NCBI RefSeq assembly: GCF_014898055.3
Contig: NW_023601543.1
Location: forward strand, 12,733,314-12,797,313
Reading direction: 5' to 3'
From: Talpa occidentalis
Lineage: Eukaryota; Chordata; Mammalia; Eulipotyphla; Talpidae
DNA length: 64,000 bases
Part shown: one piece after another, positions 11,986 through 23,936 of the stretch
Position numbering within the stretch: position 1 is the first letter of the stretch
How the letters are laid out: every line of letters starts with the position of its first letter
The notes under the pieces: generated by a model
Databases searched by the model: none
Told to the model about the DNA's origin: nothing
What the model saw: only the letters and a program-made list of their open reading frames with translations
Program-made: the position numbers and the translations under genes

Positions 11986-14900
11986 GGCTGAGGATTCTCT
12001 GGACTGTCCTGACCTGAGGCCTTGCTACATCTCGGGGAGTAAGTTGAAGTCAGGCTGCTTGTATTTTGGATTAGACAACTTTTTATTTCTTGAAGCCTTT
12101 TTAGTTCCAACTTCTGGGCCATAAAATGCAGAGTAATTAAATTTGCTAGTAAATGTTTCCAGGTCTTTGACTAGCAGCCAATCAAAGAGGCCACATTTTA
12201 GAATTTGTGTCCTTGGTGTGGAGGAAATACTATACTCACTTGCACATGTTCCCACCTGTGATTTTGAGAAAAAACTAAGAAAAGTGTATTCTCCTGTTAG
12301 TTCCTACTTGAAGGCGTTATCTATGGAACTGCCAGCCGAGGCGTGTGAGTTTCCTTTGCTAAGGTAAAGCAAGGGTTAAAGTCAACGAGTAACCAGACCC
12401 CTGCTAGTGGGCTAGAACCAGAGCTAATTCCTTAACAGCCACTTGCTCCCTGCCCCCCTCTGGCTATCTCTCACCTCCCGCCCACCTTAGAGGAATAGGG
12501 GTTCCTTGGGTCCCGCCTTCCGCCCTGCAACCTTCTAATTCCCACCCACACATATTTCCCAGAACCTCTCCACCCTGTGGCTGAGTTTTCTTTCCTGGAC
12601 TAAAGGCAATCAAGCCTCAACATTAAAACTTGCCAAGAAAGGCAGTCTTAAATGTTACCCCGCCATGTCTGCTTCTTGAAAACAAGCTGTTATTCTGTCC
12701 CCAAATCACAAATAGCCTCTCTTAACGCTCTACTCCTAAGGGAACAATTGAAGGAGGCAGGAAGGGCGAGAGAACCAGATTCCAATTAGTTTAACACCTG
12801 ATGCCAGTGGAATTCCGGATGGGGCTCAGTTCTTTAGTAAATGGGGACCCGGTGTCCCAGATGTTAATGAAGTTTGCCTAAGGTAGCAGTGGATTAGGCC
12901 TTCCATTCTCACAGAAATTTCCCATCCTCCAGTCCCCTTTGTCCGTAACATTTTCACCACAAAGGGACTGGAGGCTCTCAGAGGATTACCTAAGCAGAGC
13001 CATATTTGTCACAGGATGGGATTATAGACCTGCTTTTTTGGATTTTCTCATTGCTAAAACCCTCCCTCCTGCCCCCTTGTAGGACTGTGGTTGTTTTTTA
13101 AATCCCCTGCATTGATTGAAGTGACCAAACTGGCAAAAACTTTTCGTTACAGCAAAGTTGAATTTTTTTTCTTTTAATGACTCCAACTTTGGATTTCACT
13201 TCACATCCTTTTGGATACCCGCAGGCCATATTTTTGTGGGCTCAAAGAAAATAGAATATTGGTGTTCAACCCACAAAGTTGTGTGATCTTGACAGTGTGC
13301 TGAATTTTAAAATAAAATATCCATTTCTAGTCCAAGGTTGGACTGTAGACATTGGCCTTAAGTGTGTTTTTCTACCGATGTGTTACATCCTCCTGTTTCT
13401 ATCAGCTGAAGAAAGCGAATTCATTCAAGGTCTCCTCTGCCATTCATCAAGGGCCCCCAAGAAGAGCTTTCCAGAAATGTCTGTGCTAACTGCAAGCTAA
13501 CCGGGTCTCTAGCCCATAACAAAATGCTCAGTCATCTTGGGTGCTGCTGACACAGATGGAGAGAAATAACACAGAAGCATCTGGCTAGGCCCCCCACTTC
13601 CCCACCCCCATTTCAGCCCACTAACTTTGTGGATGGGGGACTTTGAAAATACTCTTTACCTCTCAAGCATGACCGGCACCAGATACCAGGACTCCATCTT
13701 CAGAAAGCTGAGCTCAAACTTGGGGTCATCAAACCCTTTACCTCCTGAACTTGAACCTTGAACTGAAGGGAGCATTCAGTGTGAACTTCATGTTTCATGT
13801 CAGCCTGACTTTCCGCACACTCAAATTCTCCCAGGGACACGGTAGCAGTTTTTAGTCCTGTTGTTATTGACTAGTTGGCAATAAAACATGCCACCCACTG
13901 GGACCATCATCTCCAACCCGAACTCCTGCTCCAACTACCTGTGCCCAGGCTTTGGCACTCCCTGCTGTCTTACTGCTTTGCCTGTGAATCATGCTTCTTG
14001 TAAGAGAGTAGCCAACAGCTTTCTTGTCACTGGAAGTGGGTGTCATTTCTTCTACTCTTGGACTTCCATGACCCTTGCTGAGGTGGAAGAGGCACAAAGA
14101 ACCTCCTCCAACTTCTCTTGCCCATGTCCTGCCATGGACTTCCTTTCTGGAAGAGGAGAGCCTTCCCGCAAGGTGGAACAGCCAGCCAAGTTCAGGGAGG
14201 CCTTTGGCAGTCACCTTGGCCCGGATGTTGTCCAGGATCAAGGTTGAGCTGGAATTTGGGTTTCCACATAGCCAGTTCAGGTGGGAAGCCTTCTGAAGAC
14301 TCTTGAGTGGGCCATCTGTCTTTTCTTCGGAAGCACCAGGGAGAAGTGTTTGGTCTGAACCTTCAGAGAGTTCCCATCAGCACCTCTGAGTTTTGCTAGG
14401 ATCTGGCATTTTGGCTGTGTGGAGGTTTGTTTTTTAATCATGACTATTCTTTTGGTTTCTCCTGTGCCCTAAGGAAGTTATTTCAAAATTGAAATCAAGT
14501 TGCATTGTTGGTTCTGCTTATTGATTCAAATTCTTCCTCTTTGCAGGGACAGCTCTAGGATAAATTCTTCTTGCCGGTTTTTATGGATCACTTGTTTGTC
14601 TAAAAGTACAGGCAGAATTCCCAAGGCCAGAGCAAAAACGTTGGGGGAAGTGCCCTCCTGAATCTCTTGCAAGTCTGCAGCTTCAGGATTATTGATAAGC
14701 CTGTCAGAGAGCAGTCTACAAAGCCCCTGGCTGCTGCAGGAGAAAGTTCGTGTTCAGGGCTACTCTTAAGCAGTAGGAGGGAGTTGTACAAAGTTGTAGA
14801 AAGAAATGCATAACGACATGGCTCATCATTTGAGGGAATAATTTGTCTGCTCTTAAGACAGTAAAGTTTTGGATTCATCTTGCAGACTCTCAATCAGGTC

Positions 14901-15595
14901 AATTCTCTCCTCTTCAAGTGCCATACCAAATTTTTGTTCTTGATCATTAAAGTAGATTGTCATAGTCCATTCCATCGGTTCATATGTTTAACCAATGGCT
15001 GCTCAAGTCACTAAAATTATTCACGCATTCTCTCACTCTCTTTTTCAATCATGAAATGTGCTTTGAAATTAAGTCTATATTGTGTATATAGTTTCCATAA
15101 GTATGTGTGGATGCTTCAGGCAAATGCAGATTAATGAAATCTGTCACTGAGACTTCCCTTTCTCCAATATTCTACTATATTTTGTAACCTCTGGTTAGAG
15201 GTCTGGTGGTGAGGGGCAATTCCTGGGAATGACAACTCGCTGGTATTTACATATATGAGTGAGACTCCAGAGAATCCAGATCCTGTCATTGTCACTCATG
15301 GAATAATGTTGCTTCCTGTCTTCCCTGGGAGAAATTTAAAAAGATGAAATGTTACAACAGCAAGCTTAATTTACCAGTACAGTAGAAAGAGTGATCTGGA
15401 ACATCCCTGCTTGATCCTGTGCTTTTGCAGTAGCAGCAAGTGAGCCAGAGGAATTGGTAACTTACATGGACTTGTCACTGAGTACCTGGTCACCACATGT
15501 CCATTTTACGTTTCTGGGTGTTACCAGTGCCAAAGCTTTCCCCTTCCTTTTGATTGCTTTCATTGTACATGGGATGGGGTCGTGGGGGGGGGTTG
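11986..15595. other. Long unique non-coding stretch
   Basis: About 3.6 kb with no recognised interspersed repeat. Overlapping frames of 119-125 codons on both strands at 13864-14247 look like coincidence in a locally GC-richer stretch. No splice-flanked exon is recognised. Confidence 0.5.
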
Positions 15596-15599
15596 TATT

Positions 15600-15700
15600 G
15601 TTTTTTTATTGCAGTAACATTGGCTTACAAGACTGTATATGATTTAGGGATATAGATTCACACCTCTTCTGATGTACTGCACCACATCCACTGATTGTTT
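15600..15700 (-). mobile_element. Possible L1 fragment, antisense
   Basis: The text ttttttattgcagtaacattggcttacaagactgtatatg resembles the 'ggtttataacattgtgtaagtttcagg' type of antisense L1 3' UTR. Weak and short. Confidence 0.35.
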
Positions 15701-16074
15701 TGCCCTCAGTATATTCAATTGGCCTTAATGAGGTTTTGGATGATTGCAGGGGTGATGGGCTGTGTTGGAAAGTGGCATGGAAAAATCACGTGACTTAGCT
15801 GTGGGCCTCCCAGGGACTTTACTCCCAAGGACTCCGGAGTAAACTCTGGGCCTTTGCAGAACTCTGATCTGGTTGTCCAGAAAGAGAGCATTTTATTGAC
15901 TGTTTCTTGGCTACCTTCTTCTACTGTTAAAAATATCTATGTTGTAAAATCTCTTTGTGTAATATAATTCTGAAACCATCTCACATTGATTTATTTTCCC
16001 CCTGCTTTCAAACAACACTGCAATCTTGGTAGTTTCCTAGTATTCCAAAGGAGCAGGGGGTCAGCTTCTGTCTC

Positions 16075-16352
16075 AGGCCATTTGGGCCGCTGTAACAGAG
16101 CACGTATAGCTTACAGTTCTGGAGGCTGAGAAGTGTAAGATCTCGGTGCTGACAGATTAGGTGTTCGGTGAGAGTTTGCCTCCTCATTGTGTTGCCACAT
16201 GGTAGAAGGGGTGAGAGAGCTCTGTGGGGTCTGTTTTATAAGGAGACTAATCCCATTTTTAACTGAATCACCACCCAAAGGCCCCCTGGAGGCTTAGAAT
16301 CTCAGCATATGAAAGAGGAGGTGGGGGCATTAATGTTCAGTCTATAGCATCT
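16075..16352 (-). mobile_element. MaLR-type LTR relic
   Basis: Runs from caggccatttgggccgctgtaac through cagttctggaggctgagaagt, ccacatggtagaagggg and ataaggagactaatccca to atgttcagtctatagca. This matches an old ERVL-MaLR (MLT1-like) LTR read in antisense, seen again at 26505. No internal retroviral region accompanies it. Confidence 0.55.
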
Positions 16353-16514
16353 TCTCTGTGAACTTTTTGGTTGTGAACATTAAATTTATTAAATAATAAG
16401 CAAGCCTACTGAGTATAAATGGTCATATTAAGGGGTTCTGTAAAATTACAAGACTTATTGCCATATGCATAAAATACTACTGAGGCACTTGATTTATTTC
16501 AGAAGCACTCCATT

Positions 16515-16645
16515 GGGAATTAGTGCACACAGGTTCTGGTGACTCTGCCACTAGTTAGCTGAGACCTTGGGTAAGTCACTTCCTCTCTCTTCCCACTTGG
16601 CATCCTGCTCTGTAAAGTGAAGGGTGTCTTAGTCCCATTGAACTC
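16515..16645 (+). mobile_element. MIR SINE relic
   Basis: Core text is ggtgactctgccactagttagctgagaccttgggtaagtcacttcc, the most conserved part of MIR. The tail is degraded. Confidence 0.75.
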
Positions 16646-16798
16646 CCTCACCAGCTTCAACATACTAAAGTTTAAAGAGTTCATAGAAGCCTGCCTAGTC
16701 TTTGGAATCTTTTCCACATAGGTGGTTTAAACAAATGGAGAGTTAGTTGAAAGACTGACTCAAAACCTAACACATGGGCCTCATCCATATGGGATTTT

Positions 16799-17122
16799 TT
16801 TTTTTTAATTTTTTTTTTTTAATAGAGGCATGTTTTATTTATTTATTTATTTATTTATTTGTGTGTTTTGTTTATACATGCACTGGGTACAGTCAGAAGC
16901 ACGGGAGGGTGAGAGGATTCACCAGAGCCGGAGTGGGGAGCAGAGCAGGCAGAAGGACCGAAGTACACTGCTGAGGGAAGCAGCGGGCGGCAGGAGAGGT
17001 CTGCGCGCCATGTGGGACCCTCCTCTGGTGGCCGGGGAGCAGCCGGGGATCGAACCGGCGCCGCAGAGGCCGCAGGCAGCTTCACAACCCAGCGCTCAAC
17101 TGCTGCGCCACCGGGGAGGCCC
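16799..17122 (-). mobile_element. tRNA-derived SINE, class III
   Basis: Antisense full-length copy whose 3' end reads tttaatagaggcatgttttattt. An exact 15-bp duplication, tccatatgggatttt, is at 16784-16798 and 17123-17137. It lies 51 bp from the next class III copy in the same orientation. Confidence 0.95.
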
Positions 17123-17173
17123 TCCATATGGGATTTTAAACCTATTTCCTGAGTCAGACTATGATCAACTCTT

Positions 17174-17487
17174 TTTTTTTTAAACATTTATTTATTTTTT
17201 ATAGAGGCATGTTTATTTATTTGTTTGTTTGTTTGTTTATACATGCACTGGGTACAGTCAGGATCACGGGAGGGTGAGAGAATTCACCAGAGCCAGAGCG
17301 GGGAGCAGAGCAGGCAGAAGGACCGAAGTACACTGCTGAGGGGAGCAGCGGGCGGCAGGAGAGGTCTGCGCGCCATGTGGGACCCTCCTCCGGTGGCCAG
17401 GAGCAGCCGGGGATCGAACCAGCGCTGCAGAGGCCGCGGGCAGCTTCGCAACCCAGCGCTCAACCGCTGCGCCACAGGGGAGGCCCC
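17174..17487 (-). mobile_element. tRNA-derived SINE, class III
   Basis: Antisense copy with target duplication gatcaactctt at 17163-17173 and 17488-17498. Its own TSD shows it inserted separately from its neighbour. The 3' end reads tttatagaggcatgtttattt. Confidence 0.95.
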
Positions 17488-17716
17488 GATCAACTCTTAA
17501 TTATTTCTGCCAGTGAAAGGCAACTGATTCATTTGAAGGGCTTTCCCATCTTCTCTCCCACCCCAGTAGTTGTAGGTTTTGTGCCCCAGGCTAATATTGG
17601 AATGTGTTCAGAATTTTAGCATATACCAACTCTTCATGGCGAGAAGTAGCCCTCTAGGAGGGTGTGGGGAAACAAGAGAAGATAGGACCAGAGCTTAATG
17701 CAAGTGGCGAATCTTT

Positions 17717-17990
17717 CTTTTTAAAGATTTATTTTTTATTTATTTATGCATACAAGAACTGGGGTGTAGGCCAGAGATGCTGGGGGTTGAGAGGATTCAC
17801 CAGAGACAAAGTGGGGAGCAGAACAGATGGATTAACTGAAATACACTGCTGAGGGGAGCAGTGGATGAAACAAGAGAGGTCTGCTGTGCCATGTGGGTCA
17901 CCTCCCTGGCCGGGGATCGAACTCACATTGCAGTGGCTGCAGATAGCTTCATAGTGCTAAGACTTAACCCCTTGCATCACCAGGGAGGCC
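17717..17990 (-). mobile_element. tRNA-derived SINE, class I
   Basis: Antisense full-length copy between caagtggcgaatcttt (17701-17716) and caagtgatgtatcttt (17991-18006), a 16-bp duplication with mismatches. The CpGs are mostly decayed, consistent with an older insertion. Confidence 0.92.
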
Positions 17991-18278
17991 CAAGTGATGT
18001 ATCTTTATATTGCTGACAACTTAAGGAATATGAGACTCACTGAAGAGTTGATCGATTTTGAAGGAATGATTTTAACCAAATTGATGAGATACTACTGATC
18101 TATAACTGTGAGATGCCATTTCATTAATTTGTTAATTGTCAACTGACACTGATTGCTCAGTGCCACTGATTGCCATGAGATACACCCTATAATGGGGATT
18201 CCACTTAGACTCAGGTTCTATACCAAGAAATGCTCCATGGAGAACAGAATTGAAAAGTTTCCATGTATATCATCTCTT

Positions 18279-18312
18279 CTCCAGTGGAGATTGTCCTCCA
18301 GTGGAGATTGTC
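18279..18312. repeat. 17-bp perfect tandem duplication
   Basis: The unit ctccagtggagattgtc occurs twice head to tail (18279-18295, 18296-18312) in otherwise unique DNA. Confidence 0.9.
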
Positions 18313-18644
18313 CTGCCAGATCTCAATGTTTGGGGATTGTGTTCTAGGACTGAGGCCATACTTGTCCCCCTCAATTAGAATGATGTATTTCTCATGCTTC
18401 TTCAGCCACTGATTTATAGATGGTCTCTTACTGTGTGTGGTACATGTATTACTTGGTGAAGATCATTTCTATCTTACTAGTAGGTGCTTTATTATTTATT
18501 TGAGAACACTGTGGTTCTTAACTTTTACTACTACAACTGCAGTTACCCTAAAATTTGGGACTATGTGCCAGGTTGTGTGCTAAGTGCTTTCTATAAAGTA
18601 TCTTGTTTATTCATCCCATCAACCCTATGGAGGTCTGCCCAAAA

Positions 18645-18832
18645 GAAATTTCTGGGATGATGGAAATGTTCCAGAATTCCAGCACTATCTAGCTTTGCTA
18701 GCCACTAGCACATGTGAATATCAAGCACTTGAAATTCAACCAAGAAGCTGTTGCTTTAAAATTTTTTGTGTATTTAATTAAAATGTAAATAGCCAGTGTG
18801 GCCAGTGATTACAGTATTGGATGTTGCAAATA
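18645..18832. mobile_element. MER5A-like hAT relic
   Basis: Follows MER5A: tgggatgatggaaatgttcc, then agctttgctagccactagcacatgtg, then caagcacttgaaattc, and ends with ccagtgtggccagtgattacagtattgga. Non-autonomous hAT-Charlie, no coding capacity. Confidence 0.75.
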
Positions 18833-18972
18833 TGAGGCAGAAGTACTTTCACTATTCTTATTTCACATGTAAAAGAACTATAGATCCAAGAGGCTAAACA
18901 GTTTCCTCAAGGTCACAGAGCTAGCCAGTGGTGGAGCAGAAATTTGATTTTGAAGTCCATGTTCCTATCTAC
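18833..18972 (-). mobile_element. MIR SINE relic, antisense
   Basis: The phrase gtttcctcaaggtcacagagctagccagtggtggagcagaaattt is the antisense MIR core. It directly abuts the MER5A relic. Confidence 0.7.
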
Positions 18973-19286
18973 AGCCACCACTGACACTCTGCCTGCCTCT
19001 GTAGTGTCCAGTTTTGTGAAGAAACACTTGAAGTACATTTGCAATGGACCAACAAAGAAAGCAAGCTGAAAACGTGTGCTAAAGACAACAGTCATTCAAA
19101 CAGTGTGACCCTGGTCCCAAAATAGTAGTAAGGCTAATGAAACAGGACAAAAGGTATACAGATAGGAACATAGGTGCCAATATTATAATTGAAATTTGCT
19201 GACTAAACCTTCGATGTTCTCATAAAACAAAAACCAAATACACCCAGATAAATGCAGGAGGTGATGGATGTGTAAACTAATCAGAT

Positions 19287-19608
19287 AGGGCCTCCCCGGT
19301 GGCGCAGCGGTTGAGCGCTGGGTTGCGAAGCTGCCCGCGGCCTCTGCGGCGTCGGTTCCATCCCCGGCTGCTCCCCAGCCACCGGAGGAGGATCCCACAT
19401 GGTGCGCAGACCTCTCCTGCCGCCCGCTGCTCCCCTCAGCAGTGTACTTCAGCCCTTCTGCCTGCTCTGCTCCCCGCTCTGGCTCTGGTGAATTCTCTCA
19501 CCCTCCCGCGCTTCTGACTGTACCCAGTGCATGTATAAACAAAACAAACAAATATAATAAATAAATAAATAAAAACATGCCTCTATAAAAAAAAAACTAT
19601 AAAAAAAA
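19287..19608 (+). mobile_element. tRNA-derived SINE, class III
   Basis: Sense full-length copy starting gggcctccccggtggcgcagcgg and ending with aacatgcctctataaaaaaaaaa. An exact 17-bp duplication, taaactaatcagatagg, is at 19272-19288 and 19609-19625. Second-position variants (ggcgtcggttccatccc) distinguish it from the other class III copies. Confidence 0.95.
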
Positions 19609-20248
19609 TAAACTAATCAGATAGGAGGAATCCTTTCATAGTATATATATATATATACATATAAAACAAATCATTGACATGTACACTTTAAGTATAACAT
19701 TATTTGTCAGTGATACTGCAATAAAGCTGAGAAAAACAGAAAGAAAGCAGATAGATGTTTTTGTTCTATTTATGTAAATTGAATATGTGATAGATTGCAT
19801 ACTGCAAAAGAATAAGAAAATGAAGAGCTTCTTAACTAATGCCTTGGAGAAAACTGGTTACTAATTAAATATACGTAAGCTCCTAACCGCATATATTATA
19901 TGAAAATAGATTTCAAATGACATATGATTCAATTATTAAAGAATAAACTTATTTAAAAAAATCAAATCACAGGGAAAAACCCAGTGGAAAATGTATTTGA
20001 GAAACCTCTCTGTTATGTGTAAAGTCTGAAAAAATCATGAAGAGGAAAAAATGCAGATTTGACTACTTAGGAAATAAAGACTTACGAACAATAAAAATAT
20101 TCACAGAATTAGAAGGAAAATAGGTTTAGGGAGCAGTTAACAAATAAGACAGAAAAGGCTGATGATTGCATTATGATCACTAAGAAAAACCTAAAGTCAC
20201 CCAGGTAAGTTAATGAAAGGGATGAGAGGGGACAATTCAGACACCAGG

Positions 20249-20300
20249 GGACATGTCTAGTGAGTAAGCTCAGAGGACATGTCTAGTGAGTAAGCTCAGG
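20249..20300. repeat. 26-bp tandem duplication
   Basis: Two head-to-tail units of 26 bp, each beginning ggacatgtctagtgagtaag, at 20249-20274 and 20275-20300. They differ only in the last base, so this is a recent local duplication within old L1 sequence. Confidence 0.9.
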
Positions 20301-20500
20301 GAACAGTTGAAATGGGGCTTCTCAATGAAATACAAATTAAGTGAGGATAAGGCAGGATCTCATTTCTTTTGTATTAGCAATATATATACATATATATATG
20401 AAAACAACAGTTCTGTGTTTGGAGTGTCCTTATTGGTTGTGGCAACTAGAATTACTACGATTTAGAAAGCAAGTGTGATGTAATCAAAACCATGAAAACA

Positions 20501-20739
20501 GGGCCTCCCCTGGTGGCTCAGCGGTTGAGCGCTGGGCTGCAAAGCTGCCCGCAGCCTCTGCAGTGCCGGTTCGATCCCCGGCTGCCAGAGAGGGTCCAAC
20601 ATGGCGCAACAGACCTCTCCTGTCTTGCCCGCTACTCCCCTCAGCAGTGTATTTCGTCAGTCTGCCTGCTCTGTTCCCCACTCTGGCTCTGGTGAATCCT
20701 CTCACCCTCCTGCGCTTCTGACTGCACCCTGCACTTGTA

Positions 20740-20786
<47 letters not shown>

Positions 20787-20813
20787 ATCTTTAAAAAAAA
20801 ACCAAAAAAAAAA
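20501..20813 (+). mobile_element. tRNA-derived SINE, class II, with expanded tail
   Basis: Sense full-length copy with a 14-bp duplication, aaaccatgaaaaca, at 20487-20500 and 20814-20827. The 3' tail contains an (AAAT) microsatellite at 20740-20788 before ctttaaaaaaaa. The distal end reads gactgcaccctgcacttgtat, a variant of the class II end. Confidence 0.93.
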
Positions 20814-21320
20814 AAACCATGAAAACAAAATGTTCATTCCCTCTAACTTTATTAACCCTCTGAAAATTTACCTGAAGTAATATCACCTCAGGAAAATTTT
20901 TTACCTCCTTCCACTACCAATTTTGAAAGTGGAAAAAGAGGTTATATGTTAAATAAATTAATTGATAGTGTTAGCCCTACTAATAAAAGAGTACCAAGCA
21001 ATATAAAATACCTGGTCATTGGCGTTGGGCATGATTTAGTAAATTAAGGTTTAAGTAAATGTGGAATATTATGCATCTGTTAAAATAACAATTATGACCA
21101 CTGTGTCACAACACTGAAAATGGCCGATGGAAAAGAGCAGGTTTTGATTTGTATCTGACTATAATTTTAGCCACATCCAAAGATACACGTGTAAATGGAG
21201 CCAGGCTGCAGGGTGCTCAGGGAAATGAAGAGTTGGCATAATGGGGTTCTAGGATGATGGGTGATTTACTTTTATTTTATTTACCTATGTCTTATTTTGC
21301 GGTAAATAAAACTTAAACAT

Positions 21321-22238
21321 GGAGCCCAAACAAGCTGTCACAGAAATGAATTATATTCATAGGACACTGTTTCTTGTTGGAAGCTGTCCTTTTTTCTCCC
21401 CTTGTTCTCAGACATCTATTCCTTGTTTAGATGTGCGATCAGAATTATTTGGCCTTCGGTGGAACATAGGAGAAGAAAGTACAGCTTTATGCAGAGATTT
21501 GTGCTATGGTGGTTGGCAGAAGAAAGGATATACGGAGTCTGTGTGGGCAGATTCAGCCGAGGTAGTGGCCGGGAAAGAGGGGCCATCTGGTAGAATGTGC
21601 TGTCACAAATTAAGCTGCATATTATGAACATGAAATACCAGAAGAAAATCCAAATGGAGTGGATTTGGAAGAAACCCAGCTGTAGGTCTATAACACAGAG
21701 CCACTGCAGACCTGCAACACGCTGCTCATGAGCTCACATATGCCCATTACTAAGGAAAGCATCATTCAAGCCAGATTTTGCAGACCACATTCTATGTGGA
21801 TTTCCCTTAGGGGAAAAAAAATCAACAGACTTCCCCCACCCCTCACCCCCACCCCACACACAGATGCCGCAGATGGAGCTACTGTTTCAATGAATGTAGT
21901 AAATTCAGAATTGAAAAGGAAAGGGTTAGGTTTCGATTTTTCTAGAGTCACTTTCACTCTTCCCTTTAAAAACATTTTGTTGTTGTTACAGTCACTCTCA
22001 TTGCGGTACTCCAACACAGAAAGCAAAGTACCAAATACACGTGTGAATATAAACTGTTTCCCCTCCCTCCTCCCTGCCCAACTTCTCCCTTCCCTCGTCC
22101 TGACCCGCATATTAGCTTTCCTTCTTTTCTAAACAGTTGCCATCCCCATCCTGTAGCGCACATCTCTGGCATACTTCATAATTTGCTCCACTCTCCGGGC
22201 ATTCCTTCAATTCTTCTTTATTTCCTTTTTCTTCTTAG
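21321..22238. other. Unique non-coding DNA
   Basis: Contains a pyrimidine-rich stretch at 21830-21865 (cccccacccctcacccccacccc). Several 60-134 codon frames lie on both strands, none recognisable. Confidence 0.5.
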
Positions 22239-22252
22239 TCTGGACCTCTTTT

Positions 22253-22527
22253 TTTTTTTTTTTGAAAGATTTATTTATTTATGCATCCAAGAGCTGGGGT
22301 ACAGGCCAAAGGTGTTGGGAGGTGAGAGGATTCACCAGAGGCAGAGTGGGGATCAGAACAGGCAGACTGACTGAAGTACACTGCTGAGGGGAGCAGCGGG
22401 TGAGACAGGAGAGGTCTGCTTCGCTATGTGGGTTGCTCCCTGGCGGGCCGGGGATCGAACTCGTGCTGCAGAGGCTGTGGACAGCTTCATAGGTTGTGTC
22501 TTAACCCCTTGTGCTACCAGAGAGGCC
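22253..22527 (-). mobile_element. tRNA-derived SINE, class I
   Basis: Antisense full-length copy with a 13-bp exact duplication, ctggacctctttt, at 22240-22252 and 22528-22540. It carries the same head variant (cttcataggttgtgtcttaacc) as the copies at 8927 and 41288. Confidence 0.93.
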
Positions 22528-22540
22528 CTGGACCTCTTTT

Positions 22541-23887
22541 GAGTGTGTGTATCTTGCATCTTTGGTGACTTCTGGCTTCCATTTTGCAATGCTTTGGCTG
22601 CTCCCATTAGAATGTTGATAAATGTGTCATGATCCTTGTCTGTAAAACTTCTTCCTGGCATTTAAACTCCCTCTGTAACAGCTCTGCTATGAGTGTTTCC
22701 CATGCCCTGTACTGCTGCTGTGGCTTTGGGCTGGTTTGGTGTTGCTTCCAAGGCCAGAGCTACTTGTGACATCTTGATGGGTGCTACAAAGGCAGTGTAT
22801 GCGTTTGAAGGGCTGTCATTCGGAAGAGGGGCTTAGGTATGTCCCATGTGGCTACCAAGAAAACAACAAATCCCAGTGGGAGGTGGATTTAGACTCTGTA
22901 AGGGGAAGCACCTAAAATAGCAGGTCAAAGACAGAATGGGCTATTTCCAGGGCCAACAGATCTGGGGCGTGTAGTTGTGCATGGTGCAGAGGACCTGAGT
23001 GAGGAAATGCGTGGGAGCAGAAATGCAGTCGTGCTTTGCTCTCCATGTCCTGTGCTTTGCAGTGGGGCTGTGCCATCCTGGGGGAAGGGGTGCCTACAGA
23101 GGGCACCTTTCAGTCTTCCACACACAGACAACATCGATTGCTGGGGGTAGCCCTACTCTTCTAGGAGGGGTGCCTTCTCTCCAGAGTGATTGTTGCAGAA
23201 CAAGGGAGTGAATAGCCCACCCAGGTCATGCACTGGAGGGAGTATTTGCTTTTTCTCCTTCACCTCCACATTTGCTTTGATTCCACTGCACTCCCCAATG
23301 ACCCCTTTCCCGTAACTTGTTGGTCGCCCTCTTGCACCATCTCATCTCACATATGCTTACAACACACACATCCAGATGCCCATCACATGTGCAGCGCTGG
23401 GTTGAATTGCCGTTTCAGAGACCGTGTCTTCTCTCTTCTAGGGGAGATCAGCCTCCCATTCTTTTGTGAGGACCACGGGAGATAATGCAAAATGAACACA
23501 CTTGGAGATCTGTGAAGTGTCATTAGTATTACCCAGGGAAAGCCTGTCCCATTAGGTAGTCAGGAGGCCTAGAACTCCAGTCGTGTCAGCGTCTTTAGTG
23601 GCCATTAGTGCTGCTTGGTCAAGAATTCTCTGACCACCGCAGTTCAGAGCCACGTCTGTTCATCAATTCTACTGCAGAGCTGACAGCCACACCACTCATT
23701 TGGCTCTCACTATAGAACATTTGGGAGCTCAGTCACCCTTTCGTGCATACAGCTTGTTTTCCCTAAATATACTGTCAACTCCTGGAGCCAGGGGCCATGC
23801 CATGTACGCCCTTGGAATTTTTTATGATGTACACTTTTCAAATGGAACTGAATTCTTTTCTCCCTATTTGCTTTCCTCTGTTCCTTC

Positions 23888-23936
<49 letters not shown>

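Larger units (their letters stand above)
19640..21320 (+). mobile_element. Old L1 ORF2/3' region, sense, interrupted
   Basis: Scattered L1 landmarks appear in order. These are caatgaaatacaaattaagtgagg (ORF2, 'gaaatgcaaattaaaac'), atgtggaatattatgcatctgttaaaat ('aatggaatactatgcagc'), and a 3' end near ttacttttattttatttacctatg. Very diverged; the class II SINE at 20501 interrupts it. The left limit is uncertain. Confidence 0.55.

Noticed and set aside
13864..14306. Overlapping frames of 62-125 codons on both strands as a gene
   Set aside because: Several frames are open at once on both strands, indicating low local stop density and not coding selection. No exon boundaries recognised.
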